A stretch of DNA of 64,000 nucleotides from Dissulfurimicrobium hydrothermale. Its GTDB lineage: Bacteria; Desulfobacterota; Dissulfuribacteria; Dissulfuribacterales; Sh68. Of the stretch, positions 8,905 through 17,619 are shown piece by piece (positions within the stretch are counted from its first letter, which is position 1; each line of letters starts with the position of its first letter). A program made the translations under genes and the position numbers. Where the stretch lies: assembly GCF_022026155.1 (NCBI RefSeq), contig NZ_CP085041.1, positions 1,706,306-1,770,305 of the forward strand, written 5' to 3'. The notes under the pieces are model-generated. The model was not told where the DNA came from. It saw only the letters and a program-made list of their open reading frames with translations, and did no database searches.

Positions 8905-9321
8905 AACCAACCTCTACCTCGGATATTTTTAATTTATGGCAATTCATAACCGCGTTGCAATAACCTGTCAAAGCAGATTAAAAGCATCTTGCCAAAGACA
9001 ATAAAAAAGTTATGAACATATTATTATCTATTTGATATTTAAGTATTTTTAAAAAAGAATTTTATAACATCTGAAAAACAAAAGAGGTTTTTTTAAAATA
9101 AAAAATAATCATTTTAAGTAGTTATAAGCCATAAAAGTTTTTAACAATTTTTTAACATCTTTTAATTTTGATATTTCTTTCTTTTTCTTTTTCTTTTGCT
9201 ATTTTTAATTATTTTATTCTCGATTTTTGATTTAAATGAATCGGGACTTCCGTAAAAACAACGATTGAGATAACTTAATAACAAAATAAAATTTTGATAT
9301 TGGGATTTAAGAATAACAAAA
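8905..9321. other. AT-rich intergenic region, candidate oriC
   Basis: This 417-bp non-coding gap separates divergent dnaA and an HD-domain gene. Bases from about 9000 to 9310 are overwhelmingly A and T, unlike the GC-balanced flanks, with long T and A runs and a polypyrimidine stretch at about 9173-9199. One DnaA-box-like sequence, TTATGAACA (two mismatches to TTATCCACA), is at 9010-9018. Position beside dnaA and composition suggest a replication origin with an unwinding element. The near absence of consensus DnaA boxes weakens this. Otherwise it holds the promoters of both flanking genes. Confidence 0.4.
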
Positions 9322-9909
9322 ATGAACGAATTTATCCAGACGCCAGATCATGATACCTGCCTGGATCTTTTAAAGAAGCATGGCGTACCAGATCATGTCA
9401 TTGAACACAGTCTGAGGGTTGCCCAGGCAGGGGTCTTTCTGGCGCTGAACCTTAAATGTGTAGGCCATAAGATAGATGTAAAGGAAGTCGAGGCAGGGGC
9501 CTTGCTGCATGACATCGCAAAGATTGACGCTATTAGGAAAGGAGAAGACCATGCAGAGAGCGGCGCCAGACTCCTCTTTGGCCTCGGATATCCAAGTATT
9601 TCAGGCATAGTCCGCCGCCATGTGCATATCGATCTACCTGTATTCAAGGACGACGTGCCAGTACTTACCCCGGCACACATAGTAAACTATGCAGACAAAA
9701 GGGTGTGCCATACATCTATCGTTTTGCTCTCTGAGAGATTTGAAGACCTGGTCGAACGTTACGGGACAACACCTGGCAAGAAGGAAATGATAGTCAGGCT
9801 TTACAAGCAGACAAAAATACTTGAAGGATATATATTTAAAAAATTGGATTTCGGCCCTCAAAGGCTTTGCGAACTGAACGCTATAGACATACATAAAATC
9901 TCTTCTTAA
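9322..9909 (+). CDS. HD-domain (HDIG-type) phosphohydrolase
   Basis: A 195-residue soluble protein with an HD domain: an upstream histidine in HSLRVAQ, the HD pair in LLHDIAKI near residue 72, a later histidine in HAESGARLL, and RRHVHI as the distal metal ligand region. This is the standard metal-dependent phosphohydrolase arrangement; nucleotide or RNA 3'-end substrates are known in the wider family, but nothing here picks one. It is followed after 13 bases by the UPF0173 hydrolase gene with AGGAGG upstream of the latter, so the two probably form an operon reading away from dnaA. Confidence 0.82.
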   Translation: MNEFIQTPDHDTCLDLLKKHGVPDHVIEHSLRVAQAGVFLALNLKCVGHKIDVKEVEAGALLHDIAKIDAIRKGEDHAESGARLLFGLGYPSISGIVRRHVHIDLPVFKDDVPVLTPAHIVNYADKRVCHTSIVLLSERFEDLVERYGTTPGKKEMIVRLYKQTKILEGYIFKKLDFGPQRLCELNAIDIHKISS

Positions 9910-9922
9910 TTAGGAGGATTGT

Positions 9923-10636
9923 ATGGTACTGCAAATCGATTTTTTTGGACATTCCGCCTTTAAGATCATCAGCCCAAACGGGCTGAACGTCTGGATAGAC
10001 CCGTGGCTCGACAACCCATCGGCCCCAAGGGCTACGGCTGCTAATGCGAAGCAGATACAGGCCGATCTGATACTGATCACCCATGCACATGGCGATCACA
10101 TCGGGAACGTGCCATCTCTGGCCCGATCGCCATCCACCGAGGTGGTAGCTGTACACGAAGTCCAGCAGTATCTGTTGGCATCAGGGCTTCCCAACGTAAC
10201 TGGCATGAATATAGGCGGTACATACACCACCAAAGGCCTTAAGATCACCATGACCCAGGCAGTCCACAGTTCATCCATTCAAAACGGAAATGAGATCATA
10301 TACGGCGGCGTTGCCGCAGGATTTGTAATAAGATTTGAAGATGGAACCACTATCTATCACGCAGGAGACACGGCCCTATTTGGCGATATGGCCTTGATCG
10401 GCGAGCTGTACCACCCAAAGATCGCCATGTTGCCCATAGGCGATCACTACGTTATGGGGCCTAGAGAGGCAGCTCATGCCGCCAAACTTATAAGGGCAGA
10501 GATCGTCATACCCATGCACTACAGCACATTCCCCGTCCTTACAGGGACCGTGGCCGAATTTCAAAAGGAGGCAGATGCCATAGGGGTGGGGTCGAGGATA
10601 GTCCCCCTCGCCCCTGGCGAGGGCTCTGTCTTATAA
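9923..10636 (+). CDS. UPF0173 metal-dependent hydrolase (metallo-beta-lactamase fold)
   Basis: A 237-residue cytosolic protein with the motif ITHAHGDHIGN near residue 55, a distal GDTALFGD and the late metal ligand in IPMHYSTFP. FFGHSAFKI at the N-terminus is characteristic of the UlaG/UPF0173 group. Members bind two metals and hydrolyse phosphoesters or lactone-like substrates, but the substrate of this group is undefined. GGAGG precedes the ATG by about 6 bases. Its 3' end overlaps the convergent pabB-pabC gene by 6 bases. Confidence 0.9.
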   Translation: MVLQIDFFGHSAFKIISPNGLNVWIDPWLDNPSAPRATAANAKQIQADLILITHAHGDHIGNVPSLARSPSTEVVAVHEVQQYLLASGLPNVTGMNIGGTYTTKGLKITMTQAVHSSSIQNGNEIIYGGVAAGFVIRFEDGTTIYHAGDTALFGDMALIGELYHPKIAMLPIGDHYVMGPREAAHAAKLIRAEIVIPMHYSTFPVLTGTVAEFQKEADAIGVGSRIVPLAPGEGSVL

Positions 10637-12562
10637 TGATGCACGAATAAGTCCCCTGACGGAATTTCCGACATACACAGCCTTGGCCGTCATAAGATCA
10701 GGCGGATACAAGACCTTTTCTATCGCCCTGCCCTTGGCCAGGAGCTCTGCCCTTAATACACCATTCAAAAGCCCAGATTCAATTGGAGGGGTGAAAAGCC
10801 CTTCTTCAGTCTCAACAAATATGTTTGTCACAGACCCTTCTGTCAACTCGCCGCGTTCGTTTGTAAAGATACAGTCAAAAAACCCATCACGGACAACCTT
10901 TCCATGTTCTTCTTCATATAGGGGCCGAAAGTTGGTCTTGTGATAGAGGAAATGATCCATGGAATCTACATGCCTTTTCGACAGGACAATCCTTACAGGA
11001 CCTGTGACCGGCTCTATGGGGGAATAATCCAGGGAAAAGCTGCCCGATCTTTCAAGAAGCAGGCGTACCTTATACGGCCCTGTGTCCTTTTTAAGACCCT
11101 CTGCCAGGTCAAGAAGCCCTTTTTTGACAGCCGCGACATCGCATCTAAATGAAAAATAATGGGCCGATGCCGAGAGTCTTTCAAGGTGCCTTTCAAGGAG
11201 GACATAGCCCTCGTCATCAAGCCTAATGGTCTCAATGAGGGAAAAGTCAAGGGGCGCCGCTTGCCGCAACTGCGCATCACTTTCCCCTTTTTGTCTCAGA
11301 CAACTGGTCAAAAATCTGAACTTGAGCAGACATTCGTCATATTCGGCCCCGGGATCTGAATCCGCGGTTATTCCGCTCCCAACTCCGACCTCGCCGGCCT
11401 CACCGTCAAGCACAACTGATCTTATGGCCACGTTCAAGACGGCCTTATCGTTAGGCGAAATAAAGCCTATCGCCCCTGTGTATATCCCTCGCGGCGAGGT
11501 TTCAAGCTCAGAGATGATCTCCATAGTCCTGAGCTTGGGGGCGCCGGTCACAGAACCGCTTGGAAACAAGGCGGCAAAGACCTCAGACCATGGTGTCTTG
11601 TGCGGGACATGGGCCTTTACGGTAGAGGTCATTTGAAGCAAGGTCTCGTAGCGTTCAACCCGAAACAGGTCTTTCACATAAACACCACCGCTCCTCGCGA
11701 TCCTCCCCAAGTCATTGCGTATCAGATCAACTATCATCACGTTTTCAGCCCGATTTTTTACATCAGACTTGAGCCAAACGGCGATCTCTGCATCTTCTTG
11801 TATGCTCCTTCCACGCCTGGCCGTACCTTTCATGGGCCTCATCATGATTTCATCCCCATCTCGCCTTAGAAACAATTCAGGGGAAAACGACAGTACGGTG
11901 GTCTTCCCAGACCTTATAAAGGCCGAATAGGGAGCGGCCTGTCTCGCCCTCAGCGCAAGATACAGCCCTATTGGATCCCCCTTAAATCCAAAACGTACCC
12001 TTACGGTATAATTCACCTGATATGTATGGCCGGCAGCAATCAGATCCTTGATCTTTGATATGGCAGACAGATATACATCCTTTCCCGGATCGATCTCCAA
12101 ATTGTCCACCATAAAATCAGGGATTGAAGTCGGTTTGGGTAGATAAGGACCATCACCTTGGCCGTGATCGAAGACAAACGGGGCGTCGAAGACCCCCAGC
12201 CACACAAGTGGAAAGTCGGGCTTCTTTTTGTCAAGGAGCGGCCTAAGCCTCGGCTCAACGGCATAACCCCATTCATAGCACCACCAACCAGCTAGGTACC
12301 GGCCTTGGGACAGGGCATCTTCAATCTGGACGTTGAGCCTTTCGACGTCTTCAAATGAATTTGCAGTAATGATCTCGGATGGCATCCGGAAGAGATAGCT
12401 TGCCCGCTCATCCCCTCTCATGAGCCCTGTCTCAAGAAGGACCACCGGACCTTCTCCATCCAGCATGGAAAGCGCCTCTGAGATATCCAACGGATATGCA
12501 AGACCTGTAATATAGGGTATATACATAAAAACTTTTTTAGCGCCAACTGCCGGTCCAGACAA
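10631..12562 (-). CDS. pabBC: Fused aminodeoxychorismate synthase I / aminodeoxychorismate lyase
   Basis: A 643-residue two-domain enzyme for p-aminobenzoate, the folate precursor. Residues about 1-420 form the chorismate-binding PabB part (GHTYQVNYT, SFSPELFLRR, MRPMKGTARRG, SGSVTGAPK, YTGAIGFIS, GSGITADSDP). Residues about 440-643 form a class IV aminotransferase-type PabC part with a lysine in FLYHKTNFRP as the likely PLP anchor and ELTEGSVTNIF near its end. PabB aminates chorismate using ammonia from a PabA glutaminase not seen here, and PabC releases pyruvate. The extreme start is uncertain: TTG at 12562 or ATG at 12526. The fused architecture is known in many bacteria. Confidence 0.92.
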   Translation of the reverse strand: MSGPAVGAKKVFMYIPYITGLAYPLDISEALSMLDGEGPVVLLETGLMRGDERASYLFRMPSEIITANSFEDVERLNVQIEDALSQGRYLAGWWCYEWGYAVEPRLRPLLDKKKPDFPLVWLGVFDAPFVFDHGQGDGPYLPKPTSIPDFMVDNLEIDPGKDVYLSAISKIKDLIAAGHTYQVNYTVRVRFGFKGDPIGLYLALRARQAAPYSAFIRSGKTTVLSFSPELFLRRDGDEIMMRPMKGTARRGRSIQEDAEIAVWLKSDVKNRAENVMIVDLIRNDLGRIARSGGVYVKDLFRVERYETLLQMTSTVKAHVPHKTPWSEVFAALFPSGSVTGAPKLRTMEIISELETSPRGIYTGAIGFISPNDKAVLNVAIRSVVLDGEAGEVGVGSGITADSDPGAEYDECLLKFRFLTSCLRQKGESDAQLRQAAPLDFSLIETIRLDDEGYVLLERHLERLSASAHYFSFRCDVAAVKKGLLDLAEGLKKDTGPYKVRLLLERSGSFSLDYSPIEPVTGPVRIVLSKRHVDSMDHFLYHKTNFRPLYEEEHGKVVRDGFFDCIFTNERGELTEGSVTNIFVETEEGLFTPPIESGLLNGVLRAELLAKGRAIEKVLYPPDLMTAKAVYVGNSVRGLIRASL

Positions 12563-12686
12563 GCCCTTGGCGCCGAACCAGATATGGGATTTAATGGCTG
12601 TATCAATTTAAGGTCTGAACTATACTATACACTACTACTTTGTCTGATAAGGTTCATTAAAATTTCTGCGGAGGATGTTATAATCA

Positions 12687-13019
12687 ATGCGCCAATACAT
12701 GGTGGACGAACTAAGGCAGGGGGAGCTTGACAGAATCAGGGAATACCTCAATCTTACCTGTGAACCATCCGAGCTCGGCGGTCTTTATTGGTTTCATATC
12801 CCTGAAAGGTTGCTGGACAATATACAGATCGAGCATAAAGATTGCATGCCATTTTGTTCGGCCATCGAACTCGGCGGATCGTGGATCAAATTCGAGATGC
12901 TCGTAAGGAGCCGCAAGAAGATCCGTTGCAACTGCGTAGCCTTTGCCACAAAAGAACAGCGGTCTTTCATACTTGAATTCGCCGACAAGCTCATAATCGA
13001 AAACAATATCCCGGTTTAA
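12687..13019 (+). CDS. Conserved-looking small protein of unknown function
   Basis: A 110-residue protein I do not recognise. It has no signal peptide or membrane segment. It begins with charged helices, has an aromatic patch (GGLYWFHIPERLL near residues 31-43), a possible beta-hairpin (GGSWIKFEMLV), and three cysteines (DCMPFC, CNCVAF region) that could bind metal. GCGGAGG sits 14-20 bases before the ATG. It is followed after 22 bases by the EhaR-like HAD gene in the same direction, so co-transcription is likely. No function is claimed. Confidence 0.7.
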   Translation: MRQYMVDELRQGELDRIREYLNLTCEPSELGGLYWFHIPERLLDNIQIEHKDCMPFCSAIELGGSWIKFEMLVRSRKKIRCNCVAFATKEQRSFILEFADKLIIENNIPV

Positions 13020-13041
13020 CTAAAAATAGTGAGTTAAAAAC

Positions 13042-14142
13042 ATGATCCAGATCAACATAGACTGCGAAGGACCGATAACCCAAAATGACAACGCCTTTGA
13101 ACTCTGTGAGGAGTTCATTCCAAAAGGCGGGGAGTTTTTTGCAAGGATCAGCAGATATGACGACTACCTTGCAGACGTTGAAAAAAGGCCCGGCTACAAG
13201 GCTGGTGATACACTCAGACTTATACTGCCATTTCTAAAGGCTTACGGCGCTACAAACAGGATGATCGAAGAATTTTCGCAAAAATCATTATCGTTGCTGC
13301 CTGATGCCGGGCCCATGCTCCAGAGACTCACCACCATCGGCCCTACTTTTATAATCAGCACGAGCTACAGGCCCTATCTCAAGGCCTTGGCGAAGACTGT
13401 GGATTTCCCACTCGAACGGATTTACTGCACCGATATAAACATGAATGGATTTAAGCCCGAGACGTATGAGGTAAACCGCATCAAAGATATTGCTGGCGAG
13501 ATAACAGATATGCCGTTGCTCTCATGGCACAAAAAGATGCCCGGCGGGGAGGAGATCATCGATGAAGAGAAGGTTTTGACGCTCAAAAGGCTCGACGCCA
13601 TCTTTTGGCAAGAGATACCAGCCATGAAGATCGGACAGGCCTTCGCCGGCGTAAACCCTGTCGGCGGAAATGAAAAGGCGAAGGCCGTCGAAGACAGTCT
13701 CAAAAAGACCGGCCTCGGATTAAGCGATGTCATCTATATTGGGGACAGTATCACCGACGTCCAGGTACTCAAGATCGTAAAACAAGGTGGAGGTGTCGCC
13801 ATCTCATTCAACGGGAACGGCTATGCAATAAAAGAGGCGAACATAGCCCTTATCGGGGAGAGCCCATTTATAATAGCAGCCATCGTCTGGCTGATAAATT
13901 TAAAAGGCAAAGAGGCTGTTTCGGACATCCTATCAGACAAAGGTTTCCTTGCTGGCGAATCACTGGTTATAGCGCTCAAAAAAAACGGCCTCGAAGGCGA
14001 TTACATTGAACCGCTCCTCGCCCGCTGTAAGACCCTTCAACTCTTCAAACAAGACCGACTCAGCGATATAGCCGATCTCATCCACAGGAGTGAACGCATG
14101 AGAAAGATCGTCCGCGGTCTGAGGGTGGGGGCGCTTGGCTAG
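13042..14142 (+). CDS. EhaR-like HAD-superfamily protein
   Basis: A 366-residue protein. The HAD-like N-terminus DCEGPITQNDNAFEL near residues 7-21, then YDDYLADVEKRPGYKAGDT, resembles the putative phosphatase annotated EhaR in methanogen energy-converting hydrogenase clusters; this is from memory of that family, not a search. A second HAD motif with IYIGDSITDVQVL lies near residue 235, where the motif IV acidic residues belong. The nucleophile region reads DCEG rather than DxDG, so classic phosphatase chemistry is uncertain. No hydrogenase genes are nearby. Its last 65 bases overlap the convergent nrdG gene. Confidence 0.7.
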   Translation: MIQINIDCEGPITQNDNAFELCEEFIPKGGEFFARISRYDDYLADVEKRPGYKAGDTLRLILPFLKAYGATNRMIEEFSQKSLSLLPDAGPMLQRLTTIGPTFIISTSYRPYLKALAKTVDFPLERIYCTDINMNGFKPETYEVNRIKDIAGEITDMPLLSWHKKMPGGEEIIDEEKVLTLKRLDAIFWQEIPAMKIGQAFAGVNPVGGNEKAKAVEDSLKKTGLGLSDVIYIGDSITDVQVLKIVKQGGGVAISFNGNGYAIKEANIALIGESPFIIAAIVWLINLKGKEAVSDILSDKGFLAGESLVIALKKNGLEGDYIEPLLARCKTLQLFKQDRLSDIADLIHRSERMRKIVRGLRVGALG

Positions 14143-14851
14143 ATATAAGGGAGACAAGGTCTGCAAATTCTTCCTCAGTAAAAGGCGTTTCGTTTCGAAA
14201 CGCAGGATCGAGGGTGTCTCCAGGCGAAAATCTTTGCAGTCTCAAAAAACCCTTTCTGACGCTGCCGACACCCAAGTACAGATCAGCCGCCCATTCATGA
14301 ACCAGGTCCGATGAATGGAATCTCGGCAGGACCGTCATCCTGAACTCATGAAAAATGGTCGACTCTTTCAAGATCCCTATCGAGTCTTTTATCCGGCCGA
14401 TATCTACAAAAACGCCTGTGCAGTTGGAATAAGGTCCTGCGCGCAGTATTGTCTTTACATCCATAGCGACATAATCAACAAGGCCTTCCTCGATGATTCT
14501 CCCTAAGATCTCTGGCAGATATCCATTGGTATCGAGCTTGATGCTGAAACCCGATGCCTTGAGCGCCCGTAAAAACCGATCGAGCCCTTTGTTTGTAGTG
14601 GGCTCGCCGCCCGTAACACATATGGCCTCCACCCAAGGTTTAAGCCTCTCGAGCCTTGAAAGGACCGAATCGAATGACATAGACGGCATGTCACGATGAT
14701 TCAGGACAAGCGCGCCGTTGTGACAAAATGGGCACCTAAAATTGCATCCGCCCAAGAACACAACCGCACAGAGCCTGCCTCTGGCCGAGGTTGTCGGCCA
14801 GTCCACGAAAGAGGCGTCGATAACGCCTTTTATCTCAACCTTTGGTTCCAT
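14078..14851 (-). CDS. nrdG: Anaerobic ribonucleotide reductase-activating radical SAM protein
   Basis: A 257-residue radical SAM protein with CNFRCPFC near residue 33 in the context VVFLGGCNFRCPFCHNGALV. This matches activases that generate the glycyl radical of class III ribonucleotide reductase, in the longer NrdG form. Position supports it: it follows nrdD and a glutaredoxin-like gene on the minus strand with 12-14 base gaps. The VTGGEPTT segment near residue 80 is the SAM-binding GGE region. The C-terminus, rich in Ser, Pro and Arg with a final CVHSC, overlaps the convergent HAD gene by 65 bases and could be an extension. Confidence 0.9.
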   Translation of the reverse strand: MEPKVEIKGVIDASFVDWPTTSARGRLCAVVFLGGCNFRCPFCHNGALVLNHRDMPSMSFDSVLSRLERLKPWVEAICVTGGEPTTNKGLDRFLRALKASGFSIKLDTNGYLPEILGRIIEEGLVDYVAMDVKTILRAGPYSNCTGVFVDIGRIKDSIGILKESTIFHEFRMTVLPRFHSSDLVHEWAADLYLGVGSVRKGFLRLQRFSPGDTLDPAFRNETPFTEEEFADLVSLISSQAPPPSDRGRSFSCVHSCG

Positions 14852-14864
14852 TGAATGAAATCTC

Positions 14865-15215
14865 TCAAGGAAAGATGCAAAGACCGTCTTCGCAGAACCC
14901 GCCTCTGGTGTTCCCAGACCCCGCCGCGTCTCCGCCTCCCTGGCCGCTCAACAACCTTGCAGTCAGAACATCCCTGGCGCGACGTGATATATTGTTTATT
15001 ATATCGCCAAGATCCAGGCATACTAAGCCATTGTCGTCGACAAGGATCGGGAGGGAGGCCCTAGCCTTCTCAATAAGGCCGAGCCACGCCAACTCGGCAA
15101 GACCTTCCGCATTGTCATCGGTAAGCACAACGTTTTCTATGCCAATGGCGCCAAGATTGAATACATCTTCTATCTCCCTGCATCTACCGCATCTGCGACT
15201 GGTGAAAAGTATCAT
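14865..15215 (-). CDS. Glutaredoxin-like protein of the class III RNR cluster
   Basis: A 116-residue protein with a thioredoxin-fold N-terminus: ILFTSRRCGRCREIE contains the CxxC redox pair CGRC near residues 9-12. LPILVDDNG supplies the cis-proline region near residue 76. The C-terminal tail is glycine-rich and ends with two more cysteines (FCEDGLCIFP). It is sandwiched between nrdD (11-base gap) and nrdG (13-base gap), so it probably serves as a reductant or redox partner for the reductase system. NrdH-like function is inferred from context and fold only. Confidence 0.78.
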   Translation of the reverse strand: MILFTSRRCGRCREIEDVFNLGAIGIENVVLTDDNAEGLAELAWLGLIEKARASLPILVDDNGLVCLDLGDIINNISRRARDVLTARLLSGQGGGDAAGSGNTRGGFCEDGLCIFP

Positions 15216-15226
15216 ACGTCCTCCTC

Positions 15227-17428
15227 TTACAACCTAACACCCAATGCCGGTGAGCCGTTGTTACCGACGTCAGGCGTACCTATGCAGCTTCTATAGCGAT
15301 CCTTGAGCTCGCCTTTTTTGCCCTTATTCCATGCTGATACCCTTGTGAAATACCCAGTTATCCTAGTAATAAAGTCGACATTTTCAGATTTACAGAAGGT
15401 ACACATCTTTTGAAGACCTCGCTCAACCCTGCCGCATATATTGCAGATCGTAAATTCAGGCGAAAACGCCACCTGATCATTGAGGGTATGATGAAATATC
15501 TTGGTCACAAACTCTGAAAGCGCCCCGGGATCGGGCCGATGGTCCCCAAGCCAGATATGCGTAAGTGAACCTGCCTCTATCAGCGGATGAAAAAGACCTT
15601 CGAGTCTCACCCTATCAAATGGATTCACATCGGCGCCCACATCGAACAGGGTTGAGTTCGTATAATATACCTCTCCAGTATCGATGTTCCCTCTTATCAC
15701 ATTCTTAGCCCGAATGGGAAAGGCGTCCAGATCAAGGCGGGCAAAACGATAAGCAGTGCTCTCTGCAGGGGTCTGCTCGAGCACAAAGCGCATCTCTTCG
15801 CGCCCTGAAAACCGTTTCGCCACAAGATTCATATGTGCTATCACCTTAAGACCGAACCTCATGGCCGCATCCGATTCATGAAGGGCCTCTCCCTTGTGCG
15901 CAAGAACCAGCTCATTCAATCCGGTCATGCCTATGAGATAAGTGGCGCGCCTCAATCTCAGATACGGCTCTCCATCAAGATCCATGTTCAAAAGCCCCAA
16001 TGGACCCTTGTCTCCATAGGAAAGCAGTCTTTCGATGAAGGCCCTTTTCTCCTTGTGCGCCTGGACCGCAAGGCCTATGCGTTCGGTGAGGAGTTTGAAG
16101 AGACGCGCGTCGTCGCTTTCTGCTTCGAGGCCGAGCCGTCCGAGATTTATGGTTACGTTTTGAAGCGCACAGTAGCGCATGCGCCAAGGTTCCTTCGCAT
16201 CTTCAAGGTCGGTCTTTTCAAGTTTAAAAGATAATCGGCAACACTCCGATATCTTGGCGGTCTCGCCCCTATCAAAGACAAAGTAAGTGTTTCCCTTGAG
16301 GCCCGCCACCTCACATATATGAGTCAGAAAATCGGCGAAACCTTCCGTCCTGAAAAACTTTTCTGTAATATGGACAAGCGGTTTTGGAAAGAAAAAGGGC
16401 CTCCCCTGTGCATCGCCTTTTTTATAGACATCGAATAGCGCCCAGGCGAACCGCCTCGCTTCAGGCCCATAATAACCATAGGTCTTTCCTGTATATTCCC
16501 CCCCTGGACCGATGGCCGGCACGGTCTCAAAATGCTTCGGTACCTCCCAATAGATGTTTATGTCGGAAAAGATCGCCTGCCCGCCCCTGGCTACGGCCTG
16601 TTGTGAATATTCAAATACGAGCATCTGGGCGAGCTGCTCTACCTCGCGGTCAGAAAGGCCTTCGATATAAGGGGCAAAGAAGAGATTCACTGCATCCCAG
16701 CCTATGGCGCCTGCAAAGTGACACTGAAGGGCGGCTGAAAACTTCACCATATGCGCAAGAAGAACCTCTGGATGTCTTGCAGGTGCGGCGTTTGCAAGGG
16801 AATTGGGAAGATTCAGACCGAATCTCTGGATATAGGCCAGAGACTGGCCGGAACAATAAGGCCTGTCGATAAAGCCAAGATCGTGGAGATGGATATCGCC
16901 TTTCAAGTGGGCCTCGGCTACAGGATCGCTGAATACGCGCAAAAGGGCGTATTCTTTTTTTATTCCCTCGGCCAAGGTGAGATTGGTAGCCTCTGGGCCA
17001 TGGGGGATGTTCGCGTTTTCCTTGTTAGGAAGAAGAATGAGCCTTTCGACATCATAAAGCGGGAGTCCGAGGCGCATATGCATACGCCTCTGGTCCTCCA
17101 GCCCGTGTTCAAGGAGCCTTGCATTCACAAGCTCCCGGATAAGAGGCGCCGTAACGGTCTTTATCCTAGATGAACGGATGAACCCTTCGACTTCAAGGCT
17201 TATTCTTTCCGCCGTATCTCTGTCTATGAGCGTCTCTCGAATCAGCGCATCGACGATCCTCGACCTCTCCCAGCCCTTAAGTCTCTCATCGGAAGTCCTG
17301 ACAAAGAGGGCCTTGTCTGTAGATTCATCTTCTTTTGCTGTTGCTGCAGGAGGAGCGGTCCGTTCTTTTGTAACCGGCCTGATAAGAGGCCTTTCTGTAC
17401 CCAACGCCACCGATCTGGCAGTCGCCAT
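15227..17428 (-). CDS. nrdD: Anaerobic (class III) ribonucleoside-triphosphate reductase
   Basis: A 733-residue reductase making dNTPs without oxygen. Residues about 30-125 form an ATP-cone (KGWERSRIVDALIRET...). The catalytic barrel contains GDIHLHDLGFIDRPYCSGQ and SECCRLSF, a candidate thiyl cysteine region. The C-terminus holds a zinc-binding set CNICGR...CTFCKS and the glycyl-radical region RITGYFTRVSAWNKGKK. GGGGG lies about 6 bases before the ATG. Just upstream is a promoter with an NrdR-like box. It is first in the nrdD / glutaredoxin-like / nrdG operon. Confidence 0.95.
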   Translation of the reverse strand: MATARSVALGTERPLIRPVTKERTAPPAATAKEDESTDKALFVRTSDERLKGWERSRIVDALIRETLIDRDTAERISLEVEGFIRSSRIKTVTAPLIRELVNARLLEHGLEDQRRMHMRLGLPLYDVERLILLPNKENANIPHGPEATNLTLAEGIKKEYALLRVFSDPVAEAHLKGDIHLHDLGFIDRPYCSGQSLAYIQRFGLNLPNSLANAAPARHPEVLLAHMVKFSAALQCHFAGAIGWDAVNLFFAPYIEGLSDREVEQLAQMLVFEYSQQAVARGGQAIFSDINIYWEVPKHFETVPAIGPGGEYTGKTYGYYGPEARRFAWALFDVYKKGDAQGRPFFFPKPLVHITEKFFRTEGFADFLTHICEVAGLKGNTYFVFDRGETAKISECCRLSFKLEKTDLEDAKEPWRMRYCALQNVTINLGRLGLEAESDDARLFKLLTERIGLAVQAHKEKRAFIERLLSYGDKGPLGLLNMDLDGEPYLRLRRATYLIGMTGLNELVLAHKGEALHESDAAMRFGLKVIAHMNLVAKRFSGREEMRFVLEQTPAESTAYRFARLDLDAFPIRAKNVIRGNIDTGEVYYTNSTLFDVGADVNPFDRVRLEGLFHPLIEAGSLTHIWLGDHRPDPGALSEFVTKIFHHTLNDQVAFSPEFTICNICGRVERGLQKMCTFCKSENVDFITRITGYFTRVSAWNKGKKGELKDRYRSCIGTPDVGNNGSPALGVRL

Positions 17429-17474
17429 GATATTTACCCCCTTTTATTTTCAAAATATTGTATTTAATATTTAT

Positions 17475-17503
17475 TAAAACCACAATATATAGTATCTTGT
17501 CAA
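17475..17503 (-). promoter_or_regulatory. nrdD promoter region with NrdR-like box
   Basis: On the minus strand an exact TTGACA (-35) reads from 17503 to 17498. Immediately downstream, 17480-17495 read on the plus strand as CCACAATATATAGTAT, matching the palindromic NrdR box ACACWATATATWGTGT at 14 of 16 positions. It would lie in the -35/-10 spacer, about 52 bases before the nrdD start, where a repressor would block RNA polymerase. NrdR normally binds two boxes; a good second copy was not found at the expected 31-base phasing, so the call is tentative. Confidence 0.5.
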
Positions 17504-17619
17504 GATAATTTTTTATTCGAAGGTTTAACTACTTTTCACTATTATTTTTTGTTGATAAAATAATTTGAACGTAAAAATAGATAATTTTTAATCTTTTAAA
17601 AAAATAGGAAAGATCACAT

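Noticed and set aside
17449-17464. Second NrdR box at the expected phasing
   Set aside because: Too many mismatches to the consensus in either orientation.
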